From NCBI GenBank assembly GCA_026419785.1, contig JAODTK010005782.1, positions 124,001 through 188,000 on the forward strand: a DNA stretch of 64,000 bases. The letters are read 5' to 3'. This document shows positions 1-11,234 of this stretch, one piece after another (position 1 is the stretch's first letter; every line of letters begins with the position of its first letter). The notes under the pieces are model-generated. The model was not told the DNA's origin. It ran no database searches and was given only the letters and a program-made list of their open reading frames with translations. The position numbers were made by a program, and so were the translations under genes. Origin of the DNA: Sclerodactyla briareus. Lineage: Eukaryota > Echinodermata > Holothuroidea > Dendrochirotida > Sclerodactylidae.

Positions 1-1090
1 AAGTATCTCACCTCAACTGGCTGCGCGATCGCTGGTTTTTAAACCAGAAATTACATGCCTTTTTCACTGCGCACCTTCTAAGCTAATGGATAGGTTAAAA
101 CCTCCTCCACCAGCGATGCATTGTCGATTATTCAACTGATAAACCCTTAGGCTTTAACAACAAGGCATACAGCAATATGTCGCAAAACATAAGCAATTGC
201 ACCCTGCTTTGATTGCAGTTGTAGTCTGTGTATTGTGTTAGCAAACTTGTGTCATTTATAATTGTTTAGCAGAAGTCTAATGTACACAATCACAATATAG
301 TTCCTATATTTTAGACAAAGTCTATTTCGACCTCCCTATCCCTCCTACCCTTCCTCCCAAGTTATGCCAAAGTTCTGGAGCAGATGGACACTGGGTAAAA
401 TAAGTAATATTTTGGGGACTAGGTCAACTTACAAATAAACGTTACAAGTCCCTGGGGACCTGTGTGATACAGCGTACAGGGCCACAGGCAGGCTAGATTA
501 GGCGGCATTAGGGTAATATGATGAGAGGGTTTACTTTGTTCACTCAATGACTATCACTAGACTACTGGTTGTGAATCTAACCAGACACGTGACTTAGTGT
601 GACTTAGTGTGCGTTGAGGTTGGGGCAGGGCCCGGTTCAGTGTGAATTATGTAATACAGTGTAGGCATACGGAAAATGGAGGGAGGAGGGACGACCAAAC
701 AAAGGAGAGCAACGTTCCATAAAATGATCCATAAAGAGGATGGCATCGACCTGGATAGATACACTGAACCTAAGATGAGCAGCAACTAGACGATCAATTC
801 TGAAATTTGAGTCTCCACCATAGTCCCACCCTAGCACTACAGTCATACTTCACAATCAGTGGACTCTGGAATGCAATTCCGAAGAACCCAGTAGGATATC
901 AAATCTATGTGTTATTAGAGACCGGCTCATGGCCTGCGACCAACTACATAGACGAAAACCACGAAAAGCCTTCGGTCTCGCCTAGAAGTCAAGACCTCCA
1001 GTTATATCCCTAGCGTACATTTTCGGATGGTGAAACACGAAGAGGCTACAACAGTAAGGTACGAATATGTTAGCACTGACTGGGGACTGC
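1..1090. other. No gene seen; unique-looking DNA
   Basis: I see no exon, RNA gene or mobile-element signature here. The short open frames at 594-846 have no recognisable motif and no splice context. A 10-bp direct duplication (GACTTAGTGT twice) lies at 591-610. Confidence 0.5.
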
Positions 1091-1099
1091 CCGATGTTC

Positions 1100-1480
1100 T
1101 AAGGCCTTTTATTCATAAGGCCTTTTGTTCATTAGGTCCATTATTCATAATGTGCAATTTTCGGAAAAAAGGGTCGTTTATTCATAATGACCAAAAAAGG
1201 TTCGTAATTCATAATAAAAAAGGGGTCTTTGTTCATATGGTCCGATTTCATAATGACCAAAGAGGCCCCATTTTTCATAATTATCAAAAGGGTCTGTTAT
1301 TCATACAAGCACAAAGGCGATATTGATACTAGTACAAAAGTCCATAATTTCATAATGACGAAAAGGGTCCGTAATTCATAAAAACGAAAGGGGAACGTTA
1401 TTCATAATAGCAAAAGAGGTCCGTTATTCATACCCTCAACATAAGGCCCTTTACTCATAATATGCAGGTCCATTATTCAT
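1100..1480 (+). repeat. Minisatellite arm, left (TTATTCAT-type units)
   Basis: About twelve diverged units of roughly 25-33 bp share the core TTATTCATAAT followed by a variable RRCAAAARGGTCCG-like half. The array runs up to the left border of the hAT insertion at 1481 and resumes at 2650. The same unit recurs in reverse complement at 3550-3850, so the two blocks face each other. Units are too diverged and directly abutting to be a CRISPR array. Confidence 0.85.
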
Positions 1481-2649
1481 TAGTGTTCAAACGATATCGT
1501 TATCGGTATCGGCCCTGAAAAAACAAAAAGAGAGAAAAAAACAAAAAAACATTAAAAAAACAAAAAAAAAACGATTATGGCATAATCGGAATCGGTATCG
1601 AATTGTAAATTACTCATCTCGTTCCGATCAACTAATACCGATTACCCATAACACTGGGCAGCAGAAATTTTCACATTTTCCGCTAAAATTGCACACCAGT
1701 ACGAACCCCCATTCAAAATATCCCACCGGTTGAAACAAAAATGTCTGCATTTCCAAACGCTGGGCAATCTCCCCCCCCCTCCAAAACGCCCCTCCCCGAT
1801 AAATAAACTACACAAAACGATTTGTTATTCAGCCGTAACATATAAACTAGGTTTATATGCTGTGATCGCACTATTACACTGCAATATTGACAGTGAGACA
1901 CGAACTCAAATACGCATGGCTGTGCTACCACATAACCATTGTCTCGATTTGGAATGGTTACCGAAGCAAGACACGGCCTGGAATTTGATGTTGAAGTGCT
2001 AAATCTGCGAAACTAATAATTATCATCGTTATACCCAGTGAGAAATTGGTGAATTAAACCATTTATTCATGGCATCGCGTAAGTAGGTCTAGCGAGTCAC
2101 AGGCCACAGCAACATTTTAGTGAATCGGTGAACGCTACCGCTCGAGTGTTTCGTTTTAACCACAGGGCCAATGGGAAAACCCCATAGACGTAAGTGGGTG
2201 GGGGAGAGTGAGCGAACGTTGAGTTTAACGCCACTACATTGTGTACACAAATACACACTGTTGTTGTGTACGGTGTATGCAGGAAGTATTTTCAGGCTTC
2301 TCGTACAGCTGGCCGCGGGTATCGACTTTATGATATTCACAAGAGTATCGGAGCTCGAAACCATTCGAAAGATGGCGTATATTATTTTGTTTCCTTCACC
2401 GGTAACCAAACATATGCATGCAATAAAAGTATGGGAAATCTGATTAAGTCTTGACTGAAAACTAAAGCGGGAAGTATGACTACCCTGTAAGTCTATTGAT
2501 AGGATTTAATTCAGGGGAAGGTGCCGTCGTATGCAATGACATGTGAAAGTGAATGTGGTGACTTGAATAATCGGTATCGAATCGACCGATTATGGAAAAA
2601 TAATCGGTAATCCGTAACATCCGATATTGGCATAATCGTTTGAACACTA
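1481..2649. mobile_element. Non-autonomous hAT transposon with 8-bp target duplication
   Basis: The element is 1169 bp long and bounded by perfect 15-bp terminal inverted repeats, TAGTGTTCAAACGAT at 1481-1495 and its reverse complement at 2635-2649. Both flanks carry the 8-bp sequence TTATTCAT (1473-1480 and 2650-2657), the duplication length typical of hAT transposases. Subterminal ATCGGTATCG and CGATTAT motifs recur at both ends, as expected for hAT transposase-binding regions. Internal open frames (1730-2002, 2171-2454) show no transposase or BED motif, so I call it non-autonomous. One caution is that TTATTCAT is also part of the host minisatellite, but the exact placement at both TIR borders still favours a real duplication. 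Confidence 0.85.
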
Positions 2650-2700
2650 TTATTCATAATAGCAAAAGAGGTCCGTTATATATCGCGAACAACGGTCCGG
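2650..2700 (+). repeat. Continuation of minisatellite after hAT insertion
   Basis: The TTATTCATAATAGCAAAAGAGGTCCG-type unit resumes directly after the right TIR. This shows that the hAT element landed inside the array. Confidence 0.7.
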
Positions 2701-2844
2701 ATTCTAATGTGTCTCTTTTCAATGATAGTACCTTGCCAAGCATATGGTTCTACCTCTGCGAGGTCCGGCAAGAATGCAAACCCTAAAACTGCACTTTTAG
2801 TCAGCTTGTGATCATGGCAGATGCCACGACAGTTTGTCTGTTTT

Positions 2845-2925
2845 CCTATTAGAATACTGACCCCTGTTTCCTACTATGAATATCGGACCCTTTTCCTATT
2901 AGAAAACGGACTTTGTTCCTATTTG
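2845..2925 (-). repeat. Short reverse-oriented minisatellite block
   Basis: Diverged units of the form TATGAATATCGGACCC and TTCCTATTAGAA are the reverse complement of the 1100-1480 array. They form the inner part of the right-hand arm, before the LINE relic at 3050-3475. Confidence 0.5.
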
Positions 2926-3049
2926 CTTCGAATTCTGCTTGATTCTGTGGCAAACACCTCCAGATGGACGGTTAAATACGCACAGGGCCATTGTGGAAGT
3001 CTGGCAACTAAATTTTTAAATAAAATGGCTTTGTTGATATCAATCCTGT

Positions 3050-3475
3050 AGGTCAATGGCTGCCAGTCTGGATTTGAATGACTCGATAGTAGGTGCTTTC
3101 GCCGACTCTCAGAAGGGGCTAGTAAGTGCCATTATATAATGGTCTAGGATACAAGGAGTACTGATAACATATTCTTATTAAATGCGGTGCATATAAGATG
3201 TCGCCTTGACTTCTTCTGGTGCTCCTGTTTCTGGTTGCTGAATATGCTCACTAGGGGGAGTGATGTTATGTAATTCTTTGAAGATAAAAATGAGACGAAA
3301 GTCTGTGCGTCTCTATTCAAGTGGCTCCCACTGGAGTTCTTCCAGCATATTCGATACACTACTGCTATAATTATAATTGTTAAGTACGAAACGAGCTGCA
3401 CAACGTTTGAACTTTCTCCAGGGTGGAGTTGTCGGTTCTGGAGTATTGGTGCTCCAGTAGATGCACATATTTCCA
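3050..3475 (-). pseudogene. Non-LTR retrotransposon ORF2 C-terminal relic
   Basis: Read on the minus strand, this segment gives CAARFVLNNYNYSSSVSNML, then EELQWEPLE and, after a TAG, RRTDFRLIFIFK. It ends near SFKSRLAAIDL. That is the conserved tail of many invertebrate Jockey/CR1-like LINE polymerases (RRAARFV...SVSxMLxxLxWxxLxxRR...FKxxL). A TAG replaces the usual glutamine codon after the EPLE motif, and two TAA codons follow further downstream, so it is dead. It lies between the two inverted minisatellite arms. I infer a 5'-truncated insertion, but I see no clear target duplication. Confidence 0.75.
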
Positions 3476-3549
3476 TCTTTTGAACGAACTAATACTTTAT
3501 ATGCTGTTTATATGCTGGGGAACTCCGGAGGTGGAGGTGACTGGGGACT

Positions 3550-3850
3550 AGGGCCTATTATGAATATCAGACCTCTTTTCTCATTATGAATATCGGACCT
3601 TTTCTCTATTATGAATAACGGACCTTTTTTCCTAGTATGAATAACGGGCCTTTTTCACTATTACGAATAACGGACCGTTTTTACTATTGAGTATTATGAA
3701 TATCGGACCTTCTGTCGTATTATGAATATCGGACCTTATGAATAAAGTACCTTTTCGGCCATTATGAATAACAAGCCTTATGAACAAAAGGCCTTATGAA
3801 TAAAAGGCATTTTGACAAACGGACCTTATGGATAAAAACCCTTATGCGCA
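3550..3850 (-). repeat. Minisatellite arm, right (inverted relative to left arm)
   Basis: About ten units of ATTATGAATAACGGACCTTTTT type are the reverse complement of the left array. The two arms are about 2 kb apart and could fold back on each other. The outer edges both show a CCCGATG-like sequence (1089-1097 and its complement near 3846-3853), which hints at element ends, but weakly. Confidence 0.8.
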
Positions 3851-4237
3851 TCGGGCTGCACCACGACTAACCGTTAGGCTAACTCACGTTACGTGACCAC
3901 CCACTGCTTCGTCTTCAGGCTAGGCCTATCCATGAATCTGAGTCCTTATAATTATCTGACCTCTTAATTGGCACAAACCACACAGAAATGCAATAGAATC
4001 TAACATATAACATAACCATTACTCACATCAGAAACCGTGGTCATGTCTCATCGAAATAATACCACAGGGAACAGTAGTAGAATTTCTAGAAATAGTGCGA
4101 GTACAAATCTATCAGTACACTGCAGTAACAGAATTACGTACGTACAAATAACATCAATAGGTATTTTTTTCCAGTATCGAGTGGGCCGGCTGTGATGTGG
4201 GAAGCTGCACCGCAGGGTAAGTCAAGCTGTGCTATGG
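3851..4237. other. No gene seen
   Basis: Unique-looking AT-rich DNA with no open frame, repeat or splice signal that I can support. Confidence 0.5.
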
Positions 4238-4475
4238 TAAAATCAGTTCAAGTATTAACATTGGTGAAACTCTGATATTGTGTTAATTTTTCTGATCACC
4301 ACGATCATGATCACATTAAGCTCGATAGCAACGAAGTCTTGGAGGCACCAACCTGATAAAATCAGTTCAGGTATTAACATCGGTGTAACTCTGATATTGT
4401 GTTAATTTTTCTGATCACCACGATCATGATCACATTAAGCTCGATAGCAACGAAGTCTTGGAGGCACCAACCTGA
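4238..4475. repeat. 119-bp tandem duplication
   Basis: Two adjacent 119-bp copies (4238-4356 and 4357-4475) differ at only about three positions. Each contains the palindrome GATCATGATC within TGATCACCACGATCATGATCA. The near identity suggests a recent duplication. Confidence 0.9.
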
Positions 4476-5300
4476 TAATTTAGCTCTATCCAATCCATAT
4501 AATTATACAAGATTAAAATTCATACCAACTGCCTATCAATCCGGTTGCCCCAAATCCTTGTAAAAAAAAAAGTCGATTTCACGTTTCGGACTGTACTAAA
4601 TTATGATATACGGTGTCGGTGCTCATTCCATTTTTGATTCGTCGCCGATAGCAAAACGAATCTATGCCATGGCATGCCCGTGCGTATATGTGGCGTGTGT
4701 CGCCTTTCAGCAGCGCACATTCTTCACGAACCGCAAAACAGGTATCAATTAAGTCTCAATATGGCACGTGGGTTGCTCATGTGGTGAGGATGAACCCCAT
4801 TGTTTTGGAGGCCAGTTCAAGGTCATCCGTGGTCACGAAACTCACGACATGGCAAAGTTGAAAAAACCTTGTTAGCACAATATCTAATGATGGCAAGTAT
4901 CTATAAAGTTCCTATTCGTAAGTGGTTGCACATATGGTAAGGATCGACCCTGTGGTTTTGGTGTCAGGTCAATTGAAAGTCCCCGTGAGGGAACCTATAT
5001 CTTGGCCAACTAAAACACTCCCATCACACGCTATTATCTCCAGTTATCTATAGATGGGCGCAACATTGATAAATTCCATGTTCGACATTGATTTCTTGGC
5101 ACTAAAACATCTTAGAGGAATATAGCGTGGAGAAGAGATCTGTTCGTCTGTGTGGCTACCCCTGGACTCAATGTTTCATGTATATACACAAGTGTTCAGA
5201 TCTCAGAAGTGGACAATGCTGTAATCGCAAGTCTAGTAAACCAGTTCACATAAATTCTTTCACTGAGGGTGTCCCTGTAGCCTGGGTACTGTGGGTTTTA
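4476..5300. other. No gene seen
   Basis: No recognisable coding or repeat structure. The open frames at 4664-4861 and 5127-5336 have no family signature, and the latter runs into the LINE fragment that follows. Confidence 0.45.
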
Positions 5301-5301
5301 T

Positions 5302-5740
5302 GTTGCACATGTACAGTCAAGGACCAGGAAAACTGATCATGTTACTCTCGTCCTTCGTTCCCTGCAATGGCTTCCCATTCACATACGCATACAGTTCAAA
5401 ATCCTTGCTTATAAAGCTAAACATGGTCTTGCTCCACAATACACATCTGATCTGCTGTGTCAAAGGAGAATGACTGCGTCTTCTGCGATCTGCATCTTCC
5501 CATGTTGGTCTCAACCCTGGTCCTGTCCCCCGTTATGGCAAACATGCATTTTCTGTTGCAGCCCCTGCTCTCTGGAACAAGATTCCAGTTATTATTTACG
5601 AGTCTCCTAACCTGCAGACATTCAAGCCGGCATTGAAACCCTACTTTCCACTCATGATTTTTTTTTTTTGTAAAGCGCTTAGAAACGCTGTATATATGCT
5701 AGTTATTATTAGCATTAGTGTTATTATTACTATTATTATT
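5302..5740 (+). mobile_element. LINE 3' end (CR1/L2/Rex1-like), frameshifted
   Basis: One frame reads TRKTDHVTLVLRSLQWLPIH and continues IRIQFKILAYKAKHGLAPQY. After a +1 shift near 5490 it reads RYGKHAFSVAAPALWNKIPV and then FKPALKPYF. This is the classic C-terminus of CR1/L2/Rex1-type reverse transcriptases (LxWLPVxxRIxFKIL...RxFSxAAPxLWNxLP...FKxxLK). A GTAAAGCGCTTAGAAACGC segment and an (ATT)n tail follow, the usual 3' end of such elements. The N-terminal part, including the endonuclease and catalytic FADD, is absent, as in a 5'-truncated copy. Confidence 0.85.
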
Positions 5741-5975
5741 ATTACACTTGTGAACTGTTTACCTATCAACCTTCTAGTACAACTTCCTGTTGCTAAGAGG
5801 AGAGGGTGGCATGAGCCTAGATGGTGGAGGGTGTATTTAATGCATATCATTGCATGGTTGCATGAAAAAAACTTTGCCCACCAATAGTTGGTTTTGGACT
5901 TTTGGACGACCGTAAAAATATTGGCCCTAATTGGTTTTGGACATTGACATCACTAACTTTTTGTCATATTGTCAA

Positions 5976-6178
5976 TCCACGCTGTGAAACTCCTTGCCCC
6001 AGTCACTCCGTAAGCTTGACAATTATCAGTCATTTCGGTCTCACCTTAAAACATTCTTTTGCAAATGAATTTTCAACTAATTTATATTTTCCTTTGTTGG
6101 GTCTGTAAAGTGAGCGCCCTTGAGGTCTATTGTTATGGTAACGCGCTATCATAAGTGTTCTTTATTATTATTTTAAGC
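5976..6178 (+). mobile_element. Second LINE 3' end (different CR1-like lineage)
   Basis: The frame through 5984-6060 reads NSLPQSLRKLDNYQSFRSHL followed by KTFF, with TGA in place of the Trp codon just before NSLP. This matches the LWNSLP...FRSHLKTFLF end of CR1-like LINE proteins. The 3' UTR-like segment has GCGCCCTTGAGG, then GCGCTATCATAAGTG and a (TTA)n tail. It is a second, independently truncated insertion about 240 bp downstream of the first. Confidence 0.75.
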
Positions 6179-6824
6179 CTGTCAGTGAACTACCATTTGA
6201 ATAATTCATCCAACAGTGTGCTGTGATTGTTTATTACTAGCACAAGCAGATTAGCACCCCTATCCAATCAAGAAAGTAGGATATAGGCACAAGGGGTATC
6301 ATTTGCATATGGGACCGAAGGAGGGGACATGTTACTTCAAACTCACTTGAAAGCACAATCCCAATAGTGGTGGCCTGTGTGGTAAAATTAATTATTCTGC
6401 TACTTGCCAGGAATGCGAGCTAACAGAATTAATAATGTGAGTATCTGAGAGTCTCCTTTACTACAAAAGTTTGATATTACTCAAAGAATGATAAGGGGAA
6501 CCCATATGCAAGTTGCAGTATTGTTAGGAAGTAGTGGCTGGAGTCGGGATTCTGTCAGCTTTCATCCAAGGAATAAACATCCCTTTATGAATTGTAGCCA
6601 GGATGATGGAAAAAGAGGAGACCCCAAATTTGTTATATATCATGATGCGATGGATGCGCGCGGGTGATGAGGTGGTTCGTCCCCTTCTCAATCAGAGTGG
6701 ACGTATGTTCATGCCATGGAAACACTCCGCTCAAAGTCCATATACAGTCAAGTCACTGGAAGGTTAATAGGAGGCTTTGTATATGCGTTGTAGATTGTGA
6801 CAGTGGTTTTTTGGTACACCGGGA
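6179..6824. other. No gene seen
   Basis: No supported coding or repeat feature, apart from a short GC-rich patch near 6650-6670. Confidence 0.4.
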
Positions 6825-7217
6825 GTGTCACTGCTGTCGTTAACCATCAGTTTTCTTGATATCACATGTAGGCGTACAGTTGATTACCAAACGCTGTGGA
6901 TTGCATTTTCTGTGGTTGAATGTGTAGGTCCTCCGGGTGAGCGAGATGCCAAGGCAGGGATTGGTAGGCGATACCAGCACCTAGGTGTTTGCAGCATCCA
7001 GCCAATACCAGGGGATTTTATAGTCTATTCTGCTTTAATTGGAGCACTATATTCATCCCGAAGAACAATGGGAGAGGGGTCTTCTGTTCCCATCTGTAAA
7101 GAGACAGATACTATAGGCTGCAATGACTATAAGGGTGTCGCACTGCTCCGGGTGCTGGGAACATCTTTCAGGATTTGTCATGGGCGGCTTGCAGTCTTCG
7201 GCCGATCGATCTGTTAG
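6825..7217 (+). pseudogene. LINE reverse transcriptase N-terminal relic
   Basis: This is an uninterrupted 130-codon frame. Near its C-terminal half it reads SSVPICKETDTIGCNDYKGV followed by ALLRVLGTSF. That aligns with the start of the polymerase domain of LINE elements (IVPIxKKGDxxxCxNYRGIxLLxxxGKxF). The catalytic FADD block is missing, because the homology stops at about 7217 and resumes as a C-terminal segment at 7350. The ATG at 6825 is only the first ATG of the frame, not a natural start. The homology itself begins around 7060. Confidence 0.7.
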
Positions 7218-7349
7218 AGCTCCACAAAGAACTGTTGGCCATGGAGATGACTCACTAAGAAAAATCTGAAACATCTTGTATACAGACCATGTAACTAACA
7301 AGGAAGTCACAGGAAGATCCAGCCAGTTCCCATGATGACCTGCTCAATT

Positions 7350-7561
7350 GTTGAGAAACGTAAGGTGAGGTGGTATGGTCATGTTTCATGATCGACTGGC
7401 CTTGCAATGGAATGATGGCCGGGAATATCCCACAGACGGCGAGGCAGAAAAAGAGATGGGAATGTAACGGCGTAACCCCAGGAGGCAATGGAGGTCATCA
7501 GGTCTATGTGGAGACGAGTGGTGTCAAGGTCTCCCTGGAGCCGGCACGACTTCTACAGTAA
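7350..7561 (+). pseudogene. LINE ORF2 C-terminal relic
   Basis: The frame reads RKVRWYGHVS, then a TGA, then STGLA. In another frame a basic stretch reads RRRGRKR, and further on EAMEVIRSMWRRVVSRSPWS appears. The RRLRWxGHVxRxxGLAxxxLxGxxxGxRRRGRPxxRW pattern is the diagnostic tail of a widespread invertebrate LINE family. Together with 6825-7217 it is probably one internally deleted copy. Confidence 0.75.
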
Positions 7562-8339
7562 TCACGCGATAAGTACGCCTACAGGTTCTATTAGAACGTA
7601 TATGGGCGTATGAGGTTGCTTTGCTATCTATATCGATTTTTGCAAGCCTTTTGACACTTGTGTATCCTTGAGTGACGTGTGGTGCCCTTGCTATCATATC
7701 TTTTTATGGTACTGAGATAAAATATAATAATTTATAGACATTTTCACTACAGTACCCCCAAAAATACACATATACAAACATAAAAATAGTAGAGGATAGG
7801 CTGTTCCCTACATAATTCGTGTCGTTCAGGTTCTAAACGATCTGGATAATATTCAATTAACTCCGAAACCACATACAAAATTTATTCTGAACTACTCTCA
7901 TGGTTTTAGAGAGATCTGACATCCTAATCTTGGAAAGGTATAAATGACATGCAGAGTCTGGTAGACTGGAAAGAGAATTATTCAAAACACTATGCTCAAA
8001 ATCTGAAGTTTTAGATTACCACTCTGGACTTCACCCTTGACTGACGTGTCACAGTGAAAATGGTGCGATGGTTTCACAAATAACACACTGAATGCTGACA
8101 TTTTGTTGATGGAAGTATTATTTATCTTTGATTCACATTTCTTTAATTGGACAATTTCAACTAGAAAGCCGAAAGGCATAGTGATTCCTTGACTATTTCT
8201 GACAACTATAGCCAGACACAAGGACAATGGGAGATTGCACCAGCTCATTATGGGAACCATAACGTCGGCTCCTATACTTCTGTAAGGAAAGCTCACACCT
8301 CAGACTCTGGACCTCTGGTGTCCTCAAATGAACTCTGAC
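7562..8339. other. No gene seen
   Basis: AT-rich DNA. The 104-codon minus-strand frame at 7982-8296 has no recognisable motif or splice context. Confidence 0.4.
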
Positions 8340-8995
8340 ATAACCCCAAAACAATAGGGTTCATGTGCTCATCATGGGGAACACACATACTAAGTATGAG
8401 CTTCATCCATCCGGGGGGGTCAAGTTATCATGTTCACCAAGCCAAAGCTGGCCAAAATATTGACTATTCACAATTTTTCTATTTTTGACCAAAATTCACC
8501 CCCGACCAGAACCAAAAGCAATAGGGTTCCTGTACTCCCCATAATAAAGCTATACACTAAATTTCAACTTGTTAAGGTTTTCAGACTTTGACCTCCTGTT
8601 GACCTTAGATGACCTCTGACTGACCCCAAAACAATAGGGTTCATGTGCTCATCATGGGGAACACACATACTAAGTATGAGCTCATCTATTAGGTGGGGTT
8701 AGAGTTATCGTGTTCACAAGCCAAAATTGGCTAAAAAATCGACTATACACGATTTTTCTATTTTTGACCAAAATTCACCCCCGACCAGAACCAAAAACAA
8801 TGGGGTTCCTATACTCCCCATAATAAAGCTGTACACCAAATTTCAACTTGATCAGACCAACCATTCTGGACCAAGTATGAGCTTCATCCATCCAGGTGGG
8901 GTTGAGTTATCGTGTTTACAAGCCAGCGTTACATACACACATACATACAAACAACACACACTGTCATGACTGCATAGATTCCTCTGTTACATCAA
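8340..8995 (+). repeat. Family H repeat: 280-bp tandem units, CA tract, 3' signature
   Basis: Two units with a 280-bp period start with CCCCAAAACAATAGGGTTC (8344 and 8624). They contain ATCATGGGGAACACACATAC and ACCAAAATTCACCCCCGACC. The second unit runs into a (CA)-rich tract at 8930-8965 and then GACTGCATAGATTCC, which marks the 3' end of this dispersed family. Other copies lie at 10660-11010, 32260-32490, 48580-50018, 50056-50290 (reverse), 60860-61480 (reverse) and 63640-63720. Confidence 0.8.
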
Positions 8996-9800
8996 TTCAA
9001 TTTTTGCTTGTATGTTACAGGGTCATTTAAAAAACAAAGTTTATCCCTGTTTTCTTCTGATCAACAAGATTCTGTGGGATTCCACTAAGGGATTAGGCAA
9101 TGGTATATATTCAAAGTTGTAGAGAAAGATGATTGAAGAGATAAACAAGAATTGTGCAAATTAGTCACATTTAATTTCCTTCAGTTACTTCAACTCTACT
9201 GTTGAATTCTTCCAGACTGAAGATAGACCATATCTACCAAGCATATAAACCAGACCACTGGACCACGTGGGCTTGACCCTGAAGAATAAGTACGAGTGCT
9301 CCTCTGTTAACCATCCCATTCACCCGAGTCTCCCGTGCTGACAGAACACAGAGGACAAGATCGTTCGTTTGAAGATGTGCCCTCTGCCTGAAGAAGCATG
9401 CATGGTCCATGGTCCATGAATGACCCAGTGACCCATGGTCAGGCCAGCTTTGTCACACCCCAGCCTCAGTCGCACAGTGAATATCCATGCCACACTGGAG
9501 TAGAGCAGGTCTGGGAGCACAATGGGGCTGAACTCACAAACCTACTTCTTCTGCCCAGATCATGTGACTGCCAGATGCAGCTATTGATGACATGACTCTG
9601 TTGTATGCCATCCTTAGGTGTCTGCTGAGTCAATAAATCAGGAGCCACCCCACAAGTTATCTCAAACTGGGCAAAATCTGAAACCGAGCAGATTGCTAGG
9701 ATCCTTTGTCTGGTGAAATTGTAAGGCTATCCATGATTTTTGCAACGGGTGGGCAGAAGATTCAATTTACAGGAAACTGAATGAGTGATATACACTGTTC
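8996..9800. other. Possible 3' flank of host gene; no other feature
   Basis: If the terminal exon at 9848-9954 is real, this minus-strand downstream stretch would hold its 3' UTR and flank. I could not find a convincing minus-strand AATAAA. The short open frames here have no family signature. Confidence 0.3.
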
Positions 9801-9847
9801 ATGGGTATCTCAAAACATGACAATCGTCAGTTTAATTCCTTCGGGTG

Positions 9848-9954
9848 TCAGAACAGCTTCTTCTTTTTCTTCTTCTTTGGCTTCTGCTGCTGTTTCTGCT
9901 TCTCCTCTTCCAGTTCCCTCTCCAAGGCCTCTCTTCGTAGAAGTTCATTTGTTT
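9848..9954 (-). CDS. Terminal coding exon of an unidentified spliced gene
   Basis: On the minus strand a good acceptor (CTATTATTTTCAG) ends at 9955, followed by 107 coding bases ending in TGA at 9848. The exon enters in phase 1 and reads TNELLRREALERELEEEKQK, then QQQKPKKKKKKKLF and stop. It is a charged, probably helical segment followed by a lysine tail that could act as a nuclear or nucleolar targeting signal (inference). The phase matches the exon at 11235-11387, whose final G completes the codon GAA. I do not recognise the protein. The opposite frame is simply the pyrimidine-rich complement. This is probably the last exon of the gene spread over 9.8-27 kb. Confidence 0.6.
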
Positions 9955-10654
9955 CTGAAAATAATAGAATTCAGGATGTTCAAAGACCACTGGTGAGGTG
10001 GAAGATCACCTTTGAATTGCTACAGGTGAGAAGAGGGCATTTCAGACCCCACAGCCAAACTTGTAGCAAGTTGAGTTATTTCAATTTATTTGGAGGAACT
10101 ATCGACATCACAGGAGAAAAAATGTGAAGGCTGTCTTATACTGTACAAACACCTAACATCTGAATAATATTCGATGCAGACAGGTGGGTTCACATCAATG
10201 TCTGGATTGTGTTTTTAAGTTAGTTCCAAGTAAACCTAAATATTTCATGCTTCAGTTATTATGTTTGACTGTTAATTACTACTTCTTATTGGGGAGGAAG
10301 AGGGGATCAAAATTCACTGCAAGAACACTCCAGAAGGACCTTCAGTGGTCAACAATGTGATCAAGTGTCATCATGATCCATCGAAGGATGTTGGATGAGT
10401 AGCAAATTGAATCAATGGTGGATGGATAGATGAATAGACATGCACAATTACAATAGCTCACCCAGCCACCTGGCTGAGGAGACTAAATGCATCATAGCAG
10501 TGAATAACTCCCTTACAACCATGAAATATCACCCCCCCCCCATCCTCATTCATCCTCCCCATATGGGCATCTTACATACCTAATATGAATTTAGAGTATG
10601 TTTGCATTTATCAGACCTACTCATGTTGAAAAGCTTTCTAGGTTTATTTCAGCC

Positions 10655-11010
10655 TTGGCTGCCCTAGACCTCACACCATGGACAATAGGGTTCATTCTAA
10701 GCATATGTGCCACCCACATACAATTCTAACTTGTACATGCTTGCATCTTTTGGAAATCATGCTGACAGCTGTCTTTGACAATCATGCTCTAACAACCTTG
10801 AATGACCTTGACCAGATGCCCTAGGCAGTAGAATTCAACCTCTTTACATGTGTAACCCACATACCGAATTTGGAACTTGGTACATGCATTCATGCCTGCA
10901 TTTGTTAGATACTGTGCTAACAGGCAGTGACGAGTGGTGTCACACACACACACAAACACATACGCTTACTTGATTGCATAGATTCCCTCTACTTTCGGCA
11001 GAGAATGAAC
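10655..11010 (+). repeat. Family H copy in presumed intron
   Basis: It contains GACAATAGGGTTCATTC, repeated CTTGACC-type motifs, a (CA)n tract at 10940-10965 and then TTGATTGCATAGATTCC. The last motif runs into an imperfect hairpin (ATTC..TCT / AGAGAAT) at 10977-11006. That matches the 3' end of the copy at 49900-50018. It lies inside the intron between exons 11235-11387 and 9848-9954. Confidence 0.7.
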
Positions 11011-11234
11011 AAGAAAAAAAAATCCCATCAGAGACTTGGGGGATGTGGATATTGTGACTACTCTATTCTAATAATGCCAATATTTTGTTTCAATCATTTT
11101 GGAGGTTTCCTCATTTCAACTTCTTTGTGCCAGCTGAGTATCCATGTCAACAAAATCCTTGCTTCGAAACTGCGTCCGTGTTTTTACCCCTCTCACCCCC
11201 CACCCTATAACCCCTGACCCTACATTACACATAC

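Noticed and set aside
1100-1480. CRISPR-like spacing of ~30-bp repeats
   Set aside because: Units abut and diverge gradually, there are no unique spacers, a reverse-complement arm exists nearby, and the setting is a eukaryotic genome.
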